Origin: AC-32 sp963813435
Lineage (GTDB): Bacteria; Actinomycetota; Thermoleophilia; Gaiellales; Gaiellaceae
Assembly: GCA_963813435.1 (NCBI GenBank)
Contig: CAWEYY010000003.1
Coordinates: 1,426,001-1,490,000, forward strand
Reading direction: 5' to 3'
DNA: 64,000 bases
The notes beneath the pieces were generated by a model, which saw nothing but the letters and a program-made list of their open reading frames with translations, was not told where the DNA came from and ran no database searches. A program made the translations under genes and the position numbers. Each line of letters begins with the position of its first letter. Position 1 is the first letter of the stretch. Below are positions 14,493-23,165 of this stretch, piece after piece.

Positions 14493-17360
14493 GTGGAGCG
14501 CAAGACGGTCACCGTCCTGTTCTGCGACGTCACCGGGTCGACGGCACTCGGGGAATCGGTCGATCCGGAGGCGCTCCGCGCCCTGCTCGCGCGCTACTTC
14601 GAGCGGATGAAGGCAATCGTAGAGCGCCACCAGGGAAGAGTGGAGAAGTTCATCGGCGACGCCGTCATGGCGGTCTTCGGCGTGCCGACGGCGCACGAAG
14701 ACGACGCGCTCCGGGCGGTACGGGCCGCCGCAGAGATGCGCGACGCGCTGCCCGAACTCGGAGTCCAGGCGCGCATCGGTCTCACGACCGGCGTCGTCGT
14801 CACCGACACGGAGGAGCGGCTGGCGACCGGCGATGCGGTGAACGTCGCGGCGCGTCTCGAGCAAGCGGCAGAGCCAGGCGAGGTGCTCATCGGAGAGCCG
14901 ACGCTCGCGCTCGTGCGCGAGGCAGTCGACGTCGAGCCCGTCGCGCCACTCGAGCTGAAGGGCAAGAAGGAGCCCGTTGCCGCCCACCGGCTCCTGCGCG
15001 TGCACGAGGCACCCGAGCGCCGGCACGAGACGGAGTTCGTCGGTCGCGAGCGCGAGCTGGCACTCGTCCGTGACGCGTGGGAGCGCGCGGGATCGGAGCA
15101 GTGTTGCCAGCTCGTGACGATCGTCGGTGACGCAGGCGTCGGGAAGTCGCGGCTGGTCGCCGAGGCCATTGCTCCCCTCGGCGCGATGGTCGTCCGCGGT
15201 CGCTGCCTTCCCTACGGCGAGGGGATCACGTACTGGCCCGTGGTCGAGGTGCTGAAGCAGCTCGACACGCTGCCGCCGGATGCGGACGCGGCCTCGGCGA
15301 TCAGCTCGCTGCTCGGCACGGCCGATACGACCGCTTCGGCGGAGGAGATCGCGTGGGCCTTCCGCAAGACGCTCGAACATGCTGCAGCGCTGGACCCCCT
15401 GGTGGTGGTATTCGACGACGTCCATGCGGGCGAGGAGACCTTCCTGGACCTCATCGAGCACGTTGCGCTGCTCTCGTCCGGCTCGCCGATCTTGCTCCTT
15501 TGCATGGCGCGCCCCGAGCTGACCGAGCGGCGCGCCGGATGGCCGGTGCTGCTCAGCCTGGAGCCGCTGCCTCCCGAGGATGTCGAGCTACTCATGCCGA
15601 CTCGGATCGATGACACCTTGCGCGGGCAGATCTCGCGGGCGGCCGGAGGGAACCCGCTGTACATCGGCGAGATCCTGGCGATGACCGGGGAGGACGACAG
15701 CGAAGTGGTCGTCCCGCCGACCCTTCGGGCACTGCTTGCGGCGCGCCTCGACCGGCTGGAGAAGCCCGAGCGGACCGTGCTGGAGTGCGGAGCGGTCGAG
15801 GGAGAGGTCTTCCACCGCGGCGCAGTCCAGGCGCTTGCTCTGCACGAAGCGGTGGTAACGCCGCGCCTCGCGGCACTCGTCCGCAAGCAGCTGATCGCTC
15901 CTGACAAGGCGCAGATCCCCGGCGAGGACGGCTTCCGGTTCCGCCACCTCCTCATCCGCGACGCTGCCTACGACGCTCTGCCGAAGGCTGCGCGCGCGGA
16001 CCTCCACGCTCGCTTCGCCGGGTGGCTCGAGCAGAACGGGACCGCCGTTGTCGAGCTGGACGAGCTCCTCGGCTACCACCTCGAGCAGGCCGTCCACTAC
16101 CAGAGAGAGCTGGGACGTGAGGACGAGGGGCTCGCGATGGCAGCGCGAGAGCGTCTGTCCACCGCCGGCCGACGTGCGCTCGGCCGGCTGGATTTCGGCA
16201 GCGCCGCGCGGCTCCTCGAGCGCGCCGCCGAGCTGGTGCCATCGGAGGTTGACCTCGCCCTCGAGACGGACCTCATCGACGCGCTCTCCTGGGACACGAA
16301 GCCCGATGAGGCCCTGGGCCGCGCGAGGTCGCTCGCCGAGCGCGCAGCTGCCGATGGCGACGGCGTCGGCGAGCTGTGCGGACGGATCCACGAGGCGGCT
16401 CTGCGTATCTCCGTTCAGCCGAGGGGAGCTGCCAATGCGCTGGAGGCGCTCGTCGCCGAGGCGCTGCCGGCCTTCGAGGCAGCCGGCGACGACCTCGCGC
16501 TCCGAATCGCCTATCGAGCGATTGGCACCGTCGCCAACATGCGGGCGCAGATGGACCAGATGGCCGCCGCCTACGAGCAGGCAGAGGCGCATGCGGCATC
16601 GGCAGGCTGGACGGCACTCGTCGGCTATCAGGGCCATGCACGCTTCCACGGCTCGACCCCGCTCACCGAGCTGCTCGCCTGGCAGGACCGGCAGGATCCA
16701 CGGGAACAGCGAACCTACTGGCTCCGCATTTTCCGAGCGGTGGCGCTCGCGATGCTCGGCCAGCTCGACGAAGGCCGGGCACTGCTCGACGAGCTCCGTG
16801 CGGAGCTGATCGAGCGAGGCGCGCGGAACGTGCTCGGGACAATCGAGGGCTACGCGATCGACATCGAGCTTCTTGCCGACGATCCGGCAGCCGCGATCAC
16901 AGCGGGAGAGGCCAGCTGCCGCATTCACGAGGAGCTCGGTCATTCGTCGGAGCTCTCCACGGTTGCAGCCGGTCTGGCGCGCATGTACTGCGAGGTCGGA
17001 CGGCTCGACGAGGCCGAGCGCTGGGCACTCCGATCGGCGGAGCTCGGTTCGATCGACGACGCGTCGACACAGATGCTCTGGCGGGAGGCTCAGGCGATGG
17101 TGCTGGCGCATCGCGGTCAGCACGCCGATGCCGAGCGGCTCGCGCGGGAGGCAGTCGAGATCGGCGAGAAGACCGAGGCGCTGAACGCCCTGGCGGACAC
17201 CTACGCCGACCTCGGCGAGGTCCTGACGCTAGCCGGCCGGCGCAAGCAAGCCGCCGAGGCTCTCGGCCAGGCGTTGGCTCACTACGAGGCAAAGGAGAAT
17301 GTCGTCATGGCCGGTCGCATGCGCGACCGCCTCGCGGCACTTCAGGCGGAGGTCGGCTAA
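14493..17360 (+). CDS. Class III nucleotide cyclase-ATPase-TPR signalling protein
   Basis: A 955-residue cytoplasmic protein. Residues 1-165 are a class III cyclase domain with the metal Asp in TVLFCDVTGST, the second Asp in FIGDAVMAVFGVP and the transition-state Asn/Arg in DAVNVAARLEQA, so it looks catalytically complete. Residues 180-500 are an AAA-16/STAND-like ATPase, with Walker A IVGDAGVGKSRL near 210 and Walker B VVVFDDVH near 306. The remainder is TPR-like helices. GTG 14493 was chosen because it gives the family-typical MERKTVTVLFCD; the nearby ATG 14485 is out of frame. It probably makes cAMP in response to an unknown ligand. The next gene follows with no gap. Confidence 0.9.
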   Translation: MERKTVTVLFCDVTGSTALGESVDPEALRALLARYFERMKAIVERHQGRVEKFIGDAVMAVFGVPTAHEDDALRAVRAAAEMRDALPELGVQARIGLTTGVVVTDTEERLATGDAVNVAARLEQAAEPGEVLIGEPTLALVREAVDVEPVAPLELKGKKEPVAAHRLLRVHEAPERRHETEFVGRERELALVRDAWERAGSEQCCQLVTIVGDAGVGKSRLVAEAIAPLGAMVVRGRCLPYGEGITYWPVVEVLKQLDTLPPDADAASAISSLLGTADTTASAEEIAWAFRKTLEHAAALDPLVVVFDDVHAGEETFLDLIEHVALLSSGSPILLLCMARPELTERRAGWPVLLSLEPLPPEDVELLMPTRIDDTLRGQISRAAGGNPLYIGEILAMTGEDDSEVVVPPTLRALLAARLDRLEKPERTVLECGAVEGEVFHRGAVQALALHEAVVTPRLAALVRKQLIAPDKAQIPGEDGFRFRHLLIRDAAYDALPKAARADLHARFAGWLEQNGTAVVELDELLGYHLEQAVHYQRELGREDEGLAMAARERLSTAGRRALGRLDFGSAARLLERAAELVPSEVDLALETDLIDALSWDTKPDEALGRARSLAERAAADGDGVGELCGRIHEAALRISVQPRGAANALEALVAEALPAFEAAGDDLALRIAYRAIGTVANMRAQMDQMAAAYEQAEAHAASAGWTALVGYQGHARFHGSTPLTELLAWQDRQDPREQRTYWLRIFRAVALAMLGQLDEGRALLDELRAELIERGARNVLGTIEGYAIDIELLADDPAAAITAGEASCRIHEELGHSSELSTVAAGLARMYCEVGRLDEAERWALRSAELGSIDDASTQMLWREAQAMVLAHRGQHADAERLAREAVEIGEKTEALNALADTYADLGEVLTLAGRRKQAAEALGQALAHYEAKENVVMAGRMRDRLAALQAEVG

Positions 17361-18158
17361 GTGCGACTCCGGCTGCCGGTCTTGCTGACAGCTCTCGCGC
17401 TCTGCGGCTGCGGGTCGGAGAAGGCCGAGTTGGCGGCGCCACCTAAGGTCACCAACTTCGCGCTGCAGAGCAAGCTGATGAGCAGACAGCTCTACGAGGT
17501 CCTGGTCACGCCGGCCGGGGGCGGCGAGGGACGACCGCTGCTCGTCTTTCTCCACGGCTACGGCGCCGCGCCGATCGACATGCTCAGTCCGGCCTTCCTG
17601 GCTGCGCTGCGGCGGCTCGGCGACCGCGCGCCGGTAGTTCTGCTCCCAGAAGGAGACGTCGGCTGGTGGCACGATCGCGGCGAGGGGCCGTGGGGATCGT
17701 ACGTCCTGCGGGAAGCGATCCCGATCGCCCTCAGACGCAGCGGCGCCGACGCGAACCGCGTAGCGATCGGCGGGATCTCGATGGGCGGTTTCGGGGCGCT
17801 CGACCTCGGCCGCACACCGAAGCGGTTCTGCGCGGTCGGAGGCCACTCGCCGGCCGTCCTCGCCCGCGGGTCCGACGACAAAGCGTTCGACGGCTCGTTC
17901 GCGTTCGACAACGACGCCGACTTCGCACGGCACGATCTGATCGGGATCGCCCATAAGCGCCGGCCCTATGACGCGCCGGTCTGGATCGACATCGGTAACC
18001 GCGACCACCTCCGGCCCGGAGCCGCGAAGCTCGCGCGAGAGCTACGGGCAGACGGCACAGACGTCACGTTTCACGTCTGGCCCGGCAGCCACGAGGGTCG
18101 CTACTGGAATGCGCACTTCTCCCAGTACCTGGACTTCTACGCGGACGCCTGCGACTAG
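17361..18158 (+). CDS. Lipoprotein alpha/beta-hydrolase (esterase-like)
   Basis: A 265-residue secreted lipoprotein. Signal peptide and lipobox ALCGC put the lipid-modified Cys at about residue 18. The hydrolase fold shows LLVFLHGYGAAP, the nucleophile elbow GGISMGGFGAL, and a C-terminal His in WPGSHEGRYW. It resembles the esterase D/putative-esterase family; the substrate is unknown. GTG 17361 follows the cyclase stop directly, so the genes are co-transcribed. It converges on fabF with a shared CTAG at the stops. Confidence 0.85.
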   Translation: MRLRLPVLLTALALCGCGSEKAELAAPPKVTNFALQSKLMSRQLYEVLVTPAGGGEGRPLLVFLHGYGAAPIDMLSPAFLAALRRLGDRAPVVLLPEGDVGWWHDRGEGPWGSYVLREAIPIALRRSGADANRVAIGGISMGGFGALDLGRTPKRFCAVGGHSPAVLARGSDDKAFDGSFAFDNDADFARHDLIGIAHKRRPYDAPVWIDIGNRDHLRPGAAKLARELRADGTDVTFHVWPGSHEGRYWNAHFSQYLDFYADACD

Positions 18159-19417
18159 TCCTCGAAGCGGCGGAAGACGATCGTGGCGTTGTGGCCGCCG
18201 AAGCCGAACGAGTTCGAGACGGCCACCTTGACGTCGGCCTCACGAGACTCGTTCGGGATGTAGTCGAGGTCGCACTCGGGATCGCGCTCCTCGTAGTTGA
18301 TCGTTGGCGGCAAGGCGCCGCGCTTGATCGCCAGCACCGTGAAGATCGCCTCGACCGCGCCGGCCGCGCCGAGGCAGTGGCCGGTCGCGCCCTTGGTCGA
18401 GGAAACGGGCGTCTTGCGCGCGTTCTCCTCGCCGAGCGCCATCTTCAGCACTCGCGTCTCGCTTGCGTCCCCGAGTGGCGTCGAGGTCCCGTGCGCGTTG
18501 ATGTAGTCGATCTCGTCTGCCGAGATGCCGCCGTCGCCGAACGCCATCGTCATCGCCCGCGCCGGGTTCTCGCCGGTCGGGTCCGGCTCGGTGACGTGCT
18601 GGGCGTCGGACGAGACGCCGTAGCCGAGCAGCTCAGCGTAGATCTCGGCGCCCCGGGCCTTCGCGTGCTCGAGCTCCTCGAGGACGAGCACGGCGCCCGC
18701 CTCGCCCATGACGAAGCCGTCGCGGCCCGCGTCGAACGGGCGGCTCGCCTTCTCGGGCGCGTCGTTCCGCCGCGAGAGCGCGCGCATGGCGCTGAACCCT
18801 GCGATCCCGATTCTCGTGATCGGCGCCTCGGTGCCGCCGCAGAGCATCACGTCCGCGCGGCCGAGGCGGATCGCATCGAGCCCGTCGCCGATGGCCATAT
18901 TCGACGCTGCGCAGGCCGTGCACTGCGAGGTCAGCGGCCCCTTCGTCCCGAGCTGCATCGAGACCCAGGCCGCGCCCATGTTCGGGATGATCTCGGGGAT
19001 CGAGAACGGGTTGACGCGGTCAGGCCCCCGCTGGAGGAGGTCGTCGTAGCAGTCCTGCAGTGCCTTTAGCCCGCCGATTCCGGTGGCGATCGCGGCGCCG
19101 ACACGGTCCTGTTCCTTCTCGATCTCGAGTCCGGAGTCCTTCTCGGCCTGGCGCGCGGCCCCGACGATCAGGTGCGCGAAACGGTCCATGCGCCGGGCCT
19201 GCTTGTACTCGATGTAGTCCGTCGGCTCGAAGCCCTTGACCTCGCAAGCGAAGTGGACTGGGAACGCCTCCGGGTCGAACTGCGTGATCGGACCCGCACC
19301 CGAGCCGCCTGCGAGCAGCTTGTTCCAGGTCGTATCGACGTCCAGGCCGAGCGGGGTCACCGCACCCAGGCCCGTGATCACGACTCGTCGCCGTCCGTTG
19401 AGGCTTCCGTTGGTCAT
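18155..19417 (-). CDS. fabF: 3-oxoacyl-ACP synthase II (KAS II)
   Basis: A 420-residue condensing enzyme that elongates acyl-ACP with malonyl-ACP. The active-site Cys is in QCTACAASNMAIGD. The two His are in NAHGTSTPLGD and GATGHCLGAAGAVEA, and the conserved Lys is in SSTKGATGH. Length is normal. ATG 19417 lies 2 bases after the fabG stop, marking the end of a compact fab operon. No acpP gene separates fabG and fabF, unlike the common order. Confidence 0.96.
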   Translation of the reverse strand: MTNGSLNGRRRVVITGLGAVTPLGLDVDTTWNKLLAGGSGAGPITQFDPEAFPVHFACEVKGFEPTDYIEYKQARRMDRFAHLIVGAARQAEKDSGLEIEKEQDRVGAAIATGIGGLKALQDCYDDLLQRGPDRVNPFSIPEIIPNMGAAWVSMQLGTKGPLTSQCTACAASNMAIGDGLDAIRLGRADVMLCGGTEAPITRIGIAGFSAMRALSRRNDAPEKASRPFDAGRDGFVMGEAGAVLVLEELEHAKARGAEIYAELLGYGVSSDAQHVTEPDPTGENPARAMTMAFGDGGISADEIDYINAHGTSTPLGDASETRVLKMALGEENARKTPVSSTKGATGHCLGAAGAVEAIFTVLAIKRGALPPTINYEERDPECDLDYIPNESREADVKVAVSNSFGFGGHNATIVFRRFED

Positions 19418-19419
19418 CT

Positions 19420-20151
19420 CTACATCCCTAGCCCGCCGTCGACGAGGAGTACCTCGCCGGTGATGAACGAGGCCTCGTCCGAACAGAGGAAGCGTACAGC
19501 GCCGGCGATGTCCTCTGGCTCTCCGAGCCTGCCCAGCGGCGTGTTCGTGAGCATCGCCTGCTGCGCCTCCTCGGGGAGCACGTCGGTCAGCCGCGTGTTC
19601 ACGTACCCGGGCGCGACGACGTTCGCGCGCACGTTGCGGCTGCCGAGCTCGCGCGCGAGCGACTTTGTGAACCCGATGATTCCCGCCTTCGAGGCGCCGT
19701 AGTTCGTCTGGCCCCAGTTGCCGTGGACGCCGACGATGCTCGACACGTTGACGATCGACCCGGCCCGCTTCTTCATCATCCCGCGCACCGCGGCCCGGCA
19801 CGTGTAGAAGACCGAGGAGAGGTTCGTCTCGATCACCGCGCGCCAGTCGTCGTCGGGCATTCGGGCGAGTAGACCGTCGCGGGTGAGACCGGCGTTGTTG
19901 ACCAGAATGTCGAGGTCGCCGGCCTCCTCGACGAGCCGCCTCGCGTCCTCCGCATCGGAGACGTCGGCCTGGACGGCGCGCCCGCCCGCCTCCTTCGCGA
20001 CCGCCTCGGCCTCGTCGGCGCCCGAGTGGTAGCCGACCACGACCTCGGCGCCGGCCTCGGCCAGCGAGAACGCGATCGCACGCCCGATCCCGCGCGAAGC
20101 GCCCGTGACCAGTGCGGTCTTCCCTTCCAGCGAGCAGAAGGCGTCAGGCAG
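19420..20151 (-). CDS. fabG: 3-oxoacyl-ACP reductase, probable CTG start
   Basis: A 243-residue short-chain dehydrogenase that reduces 3-oxoacyl-ACP with NADPH. The coenzyme motif TGASRGIG, NNAG, the catalytic Ser in VNVSS, YGASK (Tyr-x-x-x-Lys) and PGYVNT are present. The first ATG/GTG/TTG in frame is GTG 20040, which would remove the coenzyme-binding loop and is impossible for a working enzyme. The only initiators after the last in-frame stop are CTG at 20151 and CTG at 20130. CTG 20151 has AAGGAG 10 bases upstream and gives normal length. It overlaps the end of fabD. Confidence 0.93.
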   Translation of the reverse strand: MPDAFCSLEGKTALVTGASRGIGRAIAFSLAEAGAEVVVGYHSGADEAEAVAKEAGGRAVQADVSDAEDARRLVEEAGDLDILVNNAGLTRDGLLARMPDDDWRAVIETNLSSVFYTCRAAVRGMMKKRAGSIVNVSSIVGVHGNWGQTNYGASKAGIIGFTKSLARELGSRNVRANVVAPGYVNTRLTDVLPEEAQQAMLTNTPLGRLGEPEDIAGAVRFLCSDEASFITGEVLLVDGGLGM

Positions 20152-21076
20152 CGCCCAGCGTCTCCTTCAGCTTCTCCAGCGAGGCCAGGTCTCCGACCGG
20201 GATCGCCTTCACGCTTCTGTCGATCCTCTTCAGTAAACCGCTCAGGACATTCCCCGGGCCCACCTCGACGAAGACCCTCACACCCTGGCGCATCAGCTCG
20301 CGCGCGGCCTGCGTGAACTTGACCGGCGCGGTCAGCTGCTCGACGAGCAGGACTGCCAGCCGCTGCGCCGGCTCGATCTTGGCCGTGACCGTCGACATGA
20401 ACGGGGCGATCGGCTCGGAGAACTTCGCGCGTTCGATGGCAGGCCGCAGAACCTCGGCCGCCCGGGCGACCAGCGGGCTGTGGAACGCACCCGACACGCG
20501 GAGCTTGACCGTGCGGCGCGCGCCGTGAAGCTGCGCCTCGTCGCAGCACGCATCAACGGCCGGGTTCTCTCCGGAAATGACGATCTGGCCGGGGCAGTTG
20601 TAGTTCGCCGGCCACACGTTCGCGATCTGGAGGCAGAGGTTCTCGACGATCTCGTCGTCGAGGCCGAGGATCGCAGCCATTGAGCCCGGGTTCTCCCGCG
20701 CGGCCGCAGCCATTGCCAGTCCGCGCTGGCGGACGAGGGCGATCGCGTCCTCGGTCCCGAGCGCCTGGGATGCGGCCAGCGCCGCGAACTCGCCGACGGA
20801 ATGGCCGACGACGAAATCCGGCTCGTACCCGCGCGTTCGCAGCGCAGCGAGCACGGCGAGGCTCGTCGCCACGAGCGCCGGCTGCTGCACGTCGGTCTGC
20901 ACGAGCTCGTGCTCGGGCGCCTCGAAGCAGAGCCGCATGAGATCGAGCCCCGAGGCCTCGCTCGCGCGGCGGTACACATCCATTGCCTCGGGCACCGCCT
21001 CGGCGATCTCCCGGCCCATGCCTGCCTCCAGCGAGCCCTGCCCCGGGAAGCAGAACGCAATCTTCTCGACGCTCAT
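20144..21076 (-). CDS. fabD: Malonyl-CoA:ACP transacylase
   Basis: A 310-residue enzyme that loads malonyl groups on acyl carrier protein. It has FCFPGQGSLEAGMG at the start, the nucleophile serine in VVGHSVGEFAAL, the catalytic His in VSGAFHSPLV and the C-terminal VEVGPGNVLSGLLKR. ATG 21076 overlaps the fabH stop as ATGA. The AAGGAG near its 3' end appears to serve fabG. Confidence 0.96.
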   Translation of the reverse strand: MSVEKIAFCFPGQGSLEAGMGREIAEAVPEAMDVYRRASEASGLDLMRLCFEAPEHELVQTDVQQPALVATSLAVLAALRTRGYEPDFVVGHSVGEFAALAASQALGTEDAIALVRQRGLAMAAAARENPGSMAAILGLDDEIVENLCLQIANVWPANYNCPGQIVISGENPAVDACCDEAQLHGARRTVKLRVSGAFHSPLVARAAEVLRPAIERAKFSEPIAPFMSTVTAKIEPAQRLAVLLVEQLTAPVKFTQAARELMRQGVRVFVEVGPGNVLSGLLKRIDRSVKAIPVGDLASLEKLKETLGAA

Positions 21077-22086
21077 CCCCGTCCTCCGTTTGTCCATTCG
21101 ATCAGGCCGGAACCCCACGTGAGGCCCGCGCCCATCCCTGTCATCAACACCAGCTTTCCCGCCTCGAGCCGCCCATCCTCCCGCGCATCCGCCAGCGCGA
21201 GCGGGATCGATCCAGATGATGTGTTGCCGTAGCGGTCGACGTCGATCACCACGCGATCCTCCGGGATCCCGAGCTTCTTCCGCGCGTGCTCGATGATCCT
21301 GACGTTCGCCTGGTGCGGAACGTACACGTCCACCTCGTCGATAGTGCGGCCGCACTCGGCCAGCACGGCCTCGGCGGACGAGACGAGCACGCGGGTGGCG
21401 AACTTGTAGACCTCGCGGCCGTTCATCCTCACAAAGTGCAGGTGCTCGGCAACCGACTCGGCGCTCGCAGGGTGCCGCGAGCCGCCGCCGGGAATGTAGA
21501 GCTGCGGCCCGCCTGACCCGTCCGCGCCCAGCTCGAAGCCGAGGAACCCGCCGCCGTTGACGAGTTCCATCACGACCGCGCCCGCACCGTCGCCGAACAG
21601 GACGCTCGTGCGCCGGTCGCTCCAGTCCATGAGCTTCGAAAGCACGTCGCCGCCCACGACTAGCGTTTTCTTCGCCAGGCCGCCGGCGAGCATCCCGTAC
21701 GCCTGTGCAACGGCGTACATGAAGCCCGTGCAGCCGGCGGAGAGGTCGTAGGCGCCCGCATTCTCGGCGCCGAGCTGGTCGGCGAGGATTGCAGCCGTCG
21801 CCGGAAACGCCATGTCCGGCGTGACCGTCGCGACAATCAGCAGGTCGATCTCGGAGGCCTTGACGCCCGCGTCCTCGAGCGCCTCCCTCGCCGCGGGCAG
21901 GCAGAGATCGGAGAGGGCTTCCTCGGGACCCGCGATCCGCCGCTCGCGGATGCCCGTCCGCTCCCGGATCCATTCGTCCGAGGTGTCCATCATGGTCGAG
22001 AGCTCGTCGTTCGTGACCACGCGCTCGGGGACGCGGCACCCGAGGCCGGTGATCGAAGCGGCGACGCCGTTGGCGGTGCCGATCAT
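21073..22086 (-). CDS. fabH: 3-oxoacyl-ACP synthase III (KAS III)
   Basis: A 337-residue enzyme that starts fatty-acid synthesis by condensing acyl-CoA with malonyl-ACP. The catalytic triad is visible: Cys in DLSAGCTGFMYA, His in YVPHQANVRI and Asn in RYGNTSSGS. ERTGIRERRIA is the family N-terminal block. ATG 22086 overlaps the fabZ stop. A substrate preference for branched or straight primers cannot be read from the sequence. Confidence 0.96.
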   Translation of the reverse strand: MIGTANGVAASITGLGCRVPERVVTNDELSTMMDTSDEWIRERTGIRERRIAGPEEALSDLCLPAAREALEDAGVKASEIDLLIVATVTPDMAFPATAAILADQLGAENAGAYDLSAGCTGFMYAVAQAYGMLAGGLAKKTLVVGGDVLSKLMDWSDRRTSVLFGDGAGAVVMELVNGGGFLGFELGADGSGGPQLYIPGGGSRHPASAESVAEHLHFVRMNGREVYKFATRVLVSSAEAVLAECGRTIDEVDVYVPHQANVRIIEHARKKLGIPEDRVVIDVDRYGNTSSGSIPLALADAREDGRLEAGKLVLMTGMGAGLTWGSGLIEWTNGGRG

Positions 22087-22517
22087 CGCTCCACCGCGAA
22101 CGTGAGGGTGCCACGCGCAGCGAGCTCCTCGCCCACGCGGGCCGTTGCCTTGCCGCGCCCGATCGGGCCGCGCACCATCTCGAGCGTGCACTCGAGCTCC
22201 AGCTCGTCGCCCGGCTCGACGATCCGCTTGAAGCGGACGTCGTCGATTCCCGCGAAGAGCGCAAGCCGGCCGCGGTTCTCCTCCAGGGAGAGCACCGCGA
22301 CCGCTCCGGTCTGCGCCATCGCCTCCACGATCAGCACTCCGGGCATCACCGGCCGGCCGGGGAAATGGCCCGCCAGGTACCACTCGTCCGGGCGCACCGT
22401 CTTCCGCGCGACCACGCGCTCGCCGGGCTCGAGCTCAACGACCTCGTCGATCAGAAGGAACGGGTCCCGGTGAGGCAGGATCGCCTCGATCTCCGCCTTG
22501 CCGAGTGCAGTCTTCAC
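22083..22517 (-). CDS. fabZ: 3-hydroxyacyl-ACP dehydratase
   Basis: A 144-residue hot-dog fold dehydratase. The catalytic His is in YLAGHFPGRPVMPGVLIVEA and the Glu is in LIVEAMAQ; the N-terminal LPHRDPFLLID is typical. GTG 22517 overlaps the upstream sigma-factor stop as GTGA. It is the first metabolic gene of the fab operon. Confidence 0.95.
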   Translation of the reverse strand: MKTALGKAEIEAILPHRDPFLLIDEVVELEPGERVVARKTVRPDEWYLAGHFPGRPVMPGVLIVEAMAQTGAVAVLSLEENRGRLALFAGIDDVRFKRIVEPGDELELECTLEMVRGPIGRGKATARVGEELAARGTLTFAVER

Positions 22518-23128
22518 GCGGCCCGGTGGTTGGAAAGCCGCGTGCGCAACCCAGCGCGGGCCCGGTGCGCGTAGCACTTCGCCGTCCCGACGGGCATCCC
22601 GGATCGGGCCGAAATCTCGGCGAACGAGTAGCCGAGCGCGTCCTTCAGCACGACGACCCTCGCCTGCTCGCGCGAGAGGCTCGCGAGCCCGGCGCCGAGC
22701 TCCTGCCTGAGCTCCGCAAGATCCGCCTCGCGCGCGGGGTCGGCCTCGGCGGCGATCCGGTTGTCCTCGGCCAGCGGCTCGCAGCGGCGCACTCGCTGAC
22801 GCGCGGCCACGTCGTGGCACGTGTTGACGACGAGGCGATGCAGCCACGTCGCGAACTGCGACTCGCCCCGGAATTGCGGTAACCGCACGCAGAGCTTCGC
22901 GAGCGCCTCCTGAGCCGCGTCACGCGCGTCCTCGGAATCGCTGAGCAGGTGCCCGGCAAGCCGCTCGACCCGTGGAGCATGACGCTCGCACAGCCCGGCG
23001 AGCGCCTCACGGTCGCCGTCCTGCGCGCGTCTGACCAGAATCGGATCACTCAGCTTCTCGTAGACGAGCGGCCCCTCGGGCCGCGGGTCTTGCCGAATCT
23101 GACGGCGCTTGCGCAAAGGAGGTTGCAC
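22514..23128 (-). CDS. ECF-type RNA polymerase sigma factor heading the fab operon
   Basis: A 204-residue group IV sigma factor. Region 2 spans about residues 35-100 (DARDAAQEALAKLCVRLPQF, then FATWLHRLVVNTCHD). Region 4 has a helix-turn-helix near 168-190 (YSFAEISARSGMPVGTAKCY). No anti-sigma gene is adjacent. The stop overlaps fabZ as GTGA, so translation is coupled to fatty-acid genes, which is an unusual position. The start is GTG 23128 with a weak upstream context; a TTG five codons on is an alternative. Confidence 0.9.
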   Translation of the reverse strand: MQPPLRKRRQIRQDPRPEGPLVYEKLSDPILVRRAQDGDREALAGLCERHAPRVERLAGHLLSDSEDARDAAQEALAKLCVRLPQFRGESQFATWLHRLVVNTCHDVAARQRVRRCEPLAEDNRIAAEADPAREADLAELRQELGAGLASLSREQARVVVLKDALGYSFAEISARSGMPVGTAKCYAHRARAGLRTRLSNHRAA

Positions 23129-23165
23129 GGCCGCTCTAGTTTATGCCGCTGCCTGAGGCAGCCGC

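Noticed and set aside
18066..18080. Half parS-like GTTTCACGT
   Set aside because: Only the left half matches TGTTTCACGTGAAACA, and it lies inside a coding region.
23115..23146. Plus-strand Shine-Dalgarno-like AAAGGAGG followed by an ATG
   Set aside because: Spacing of about 21 bases is too long and the frame is a short antisense one.
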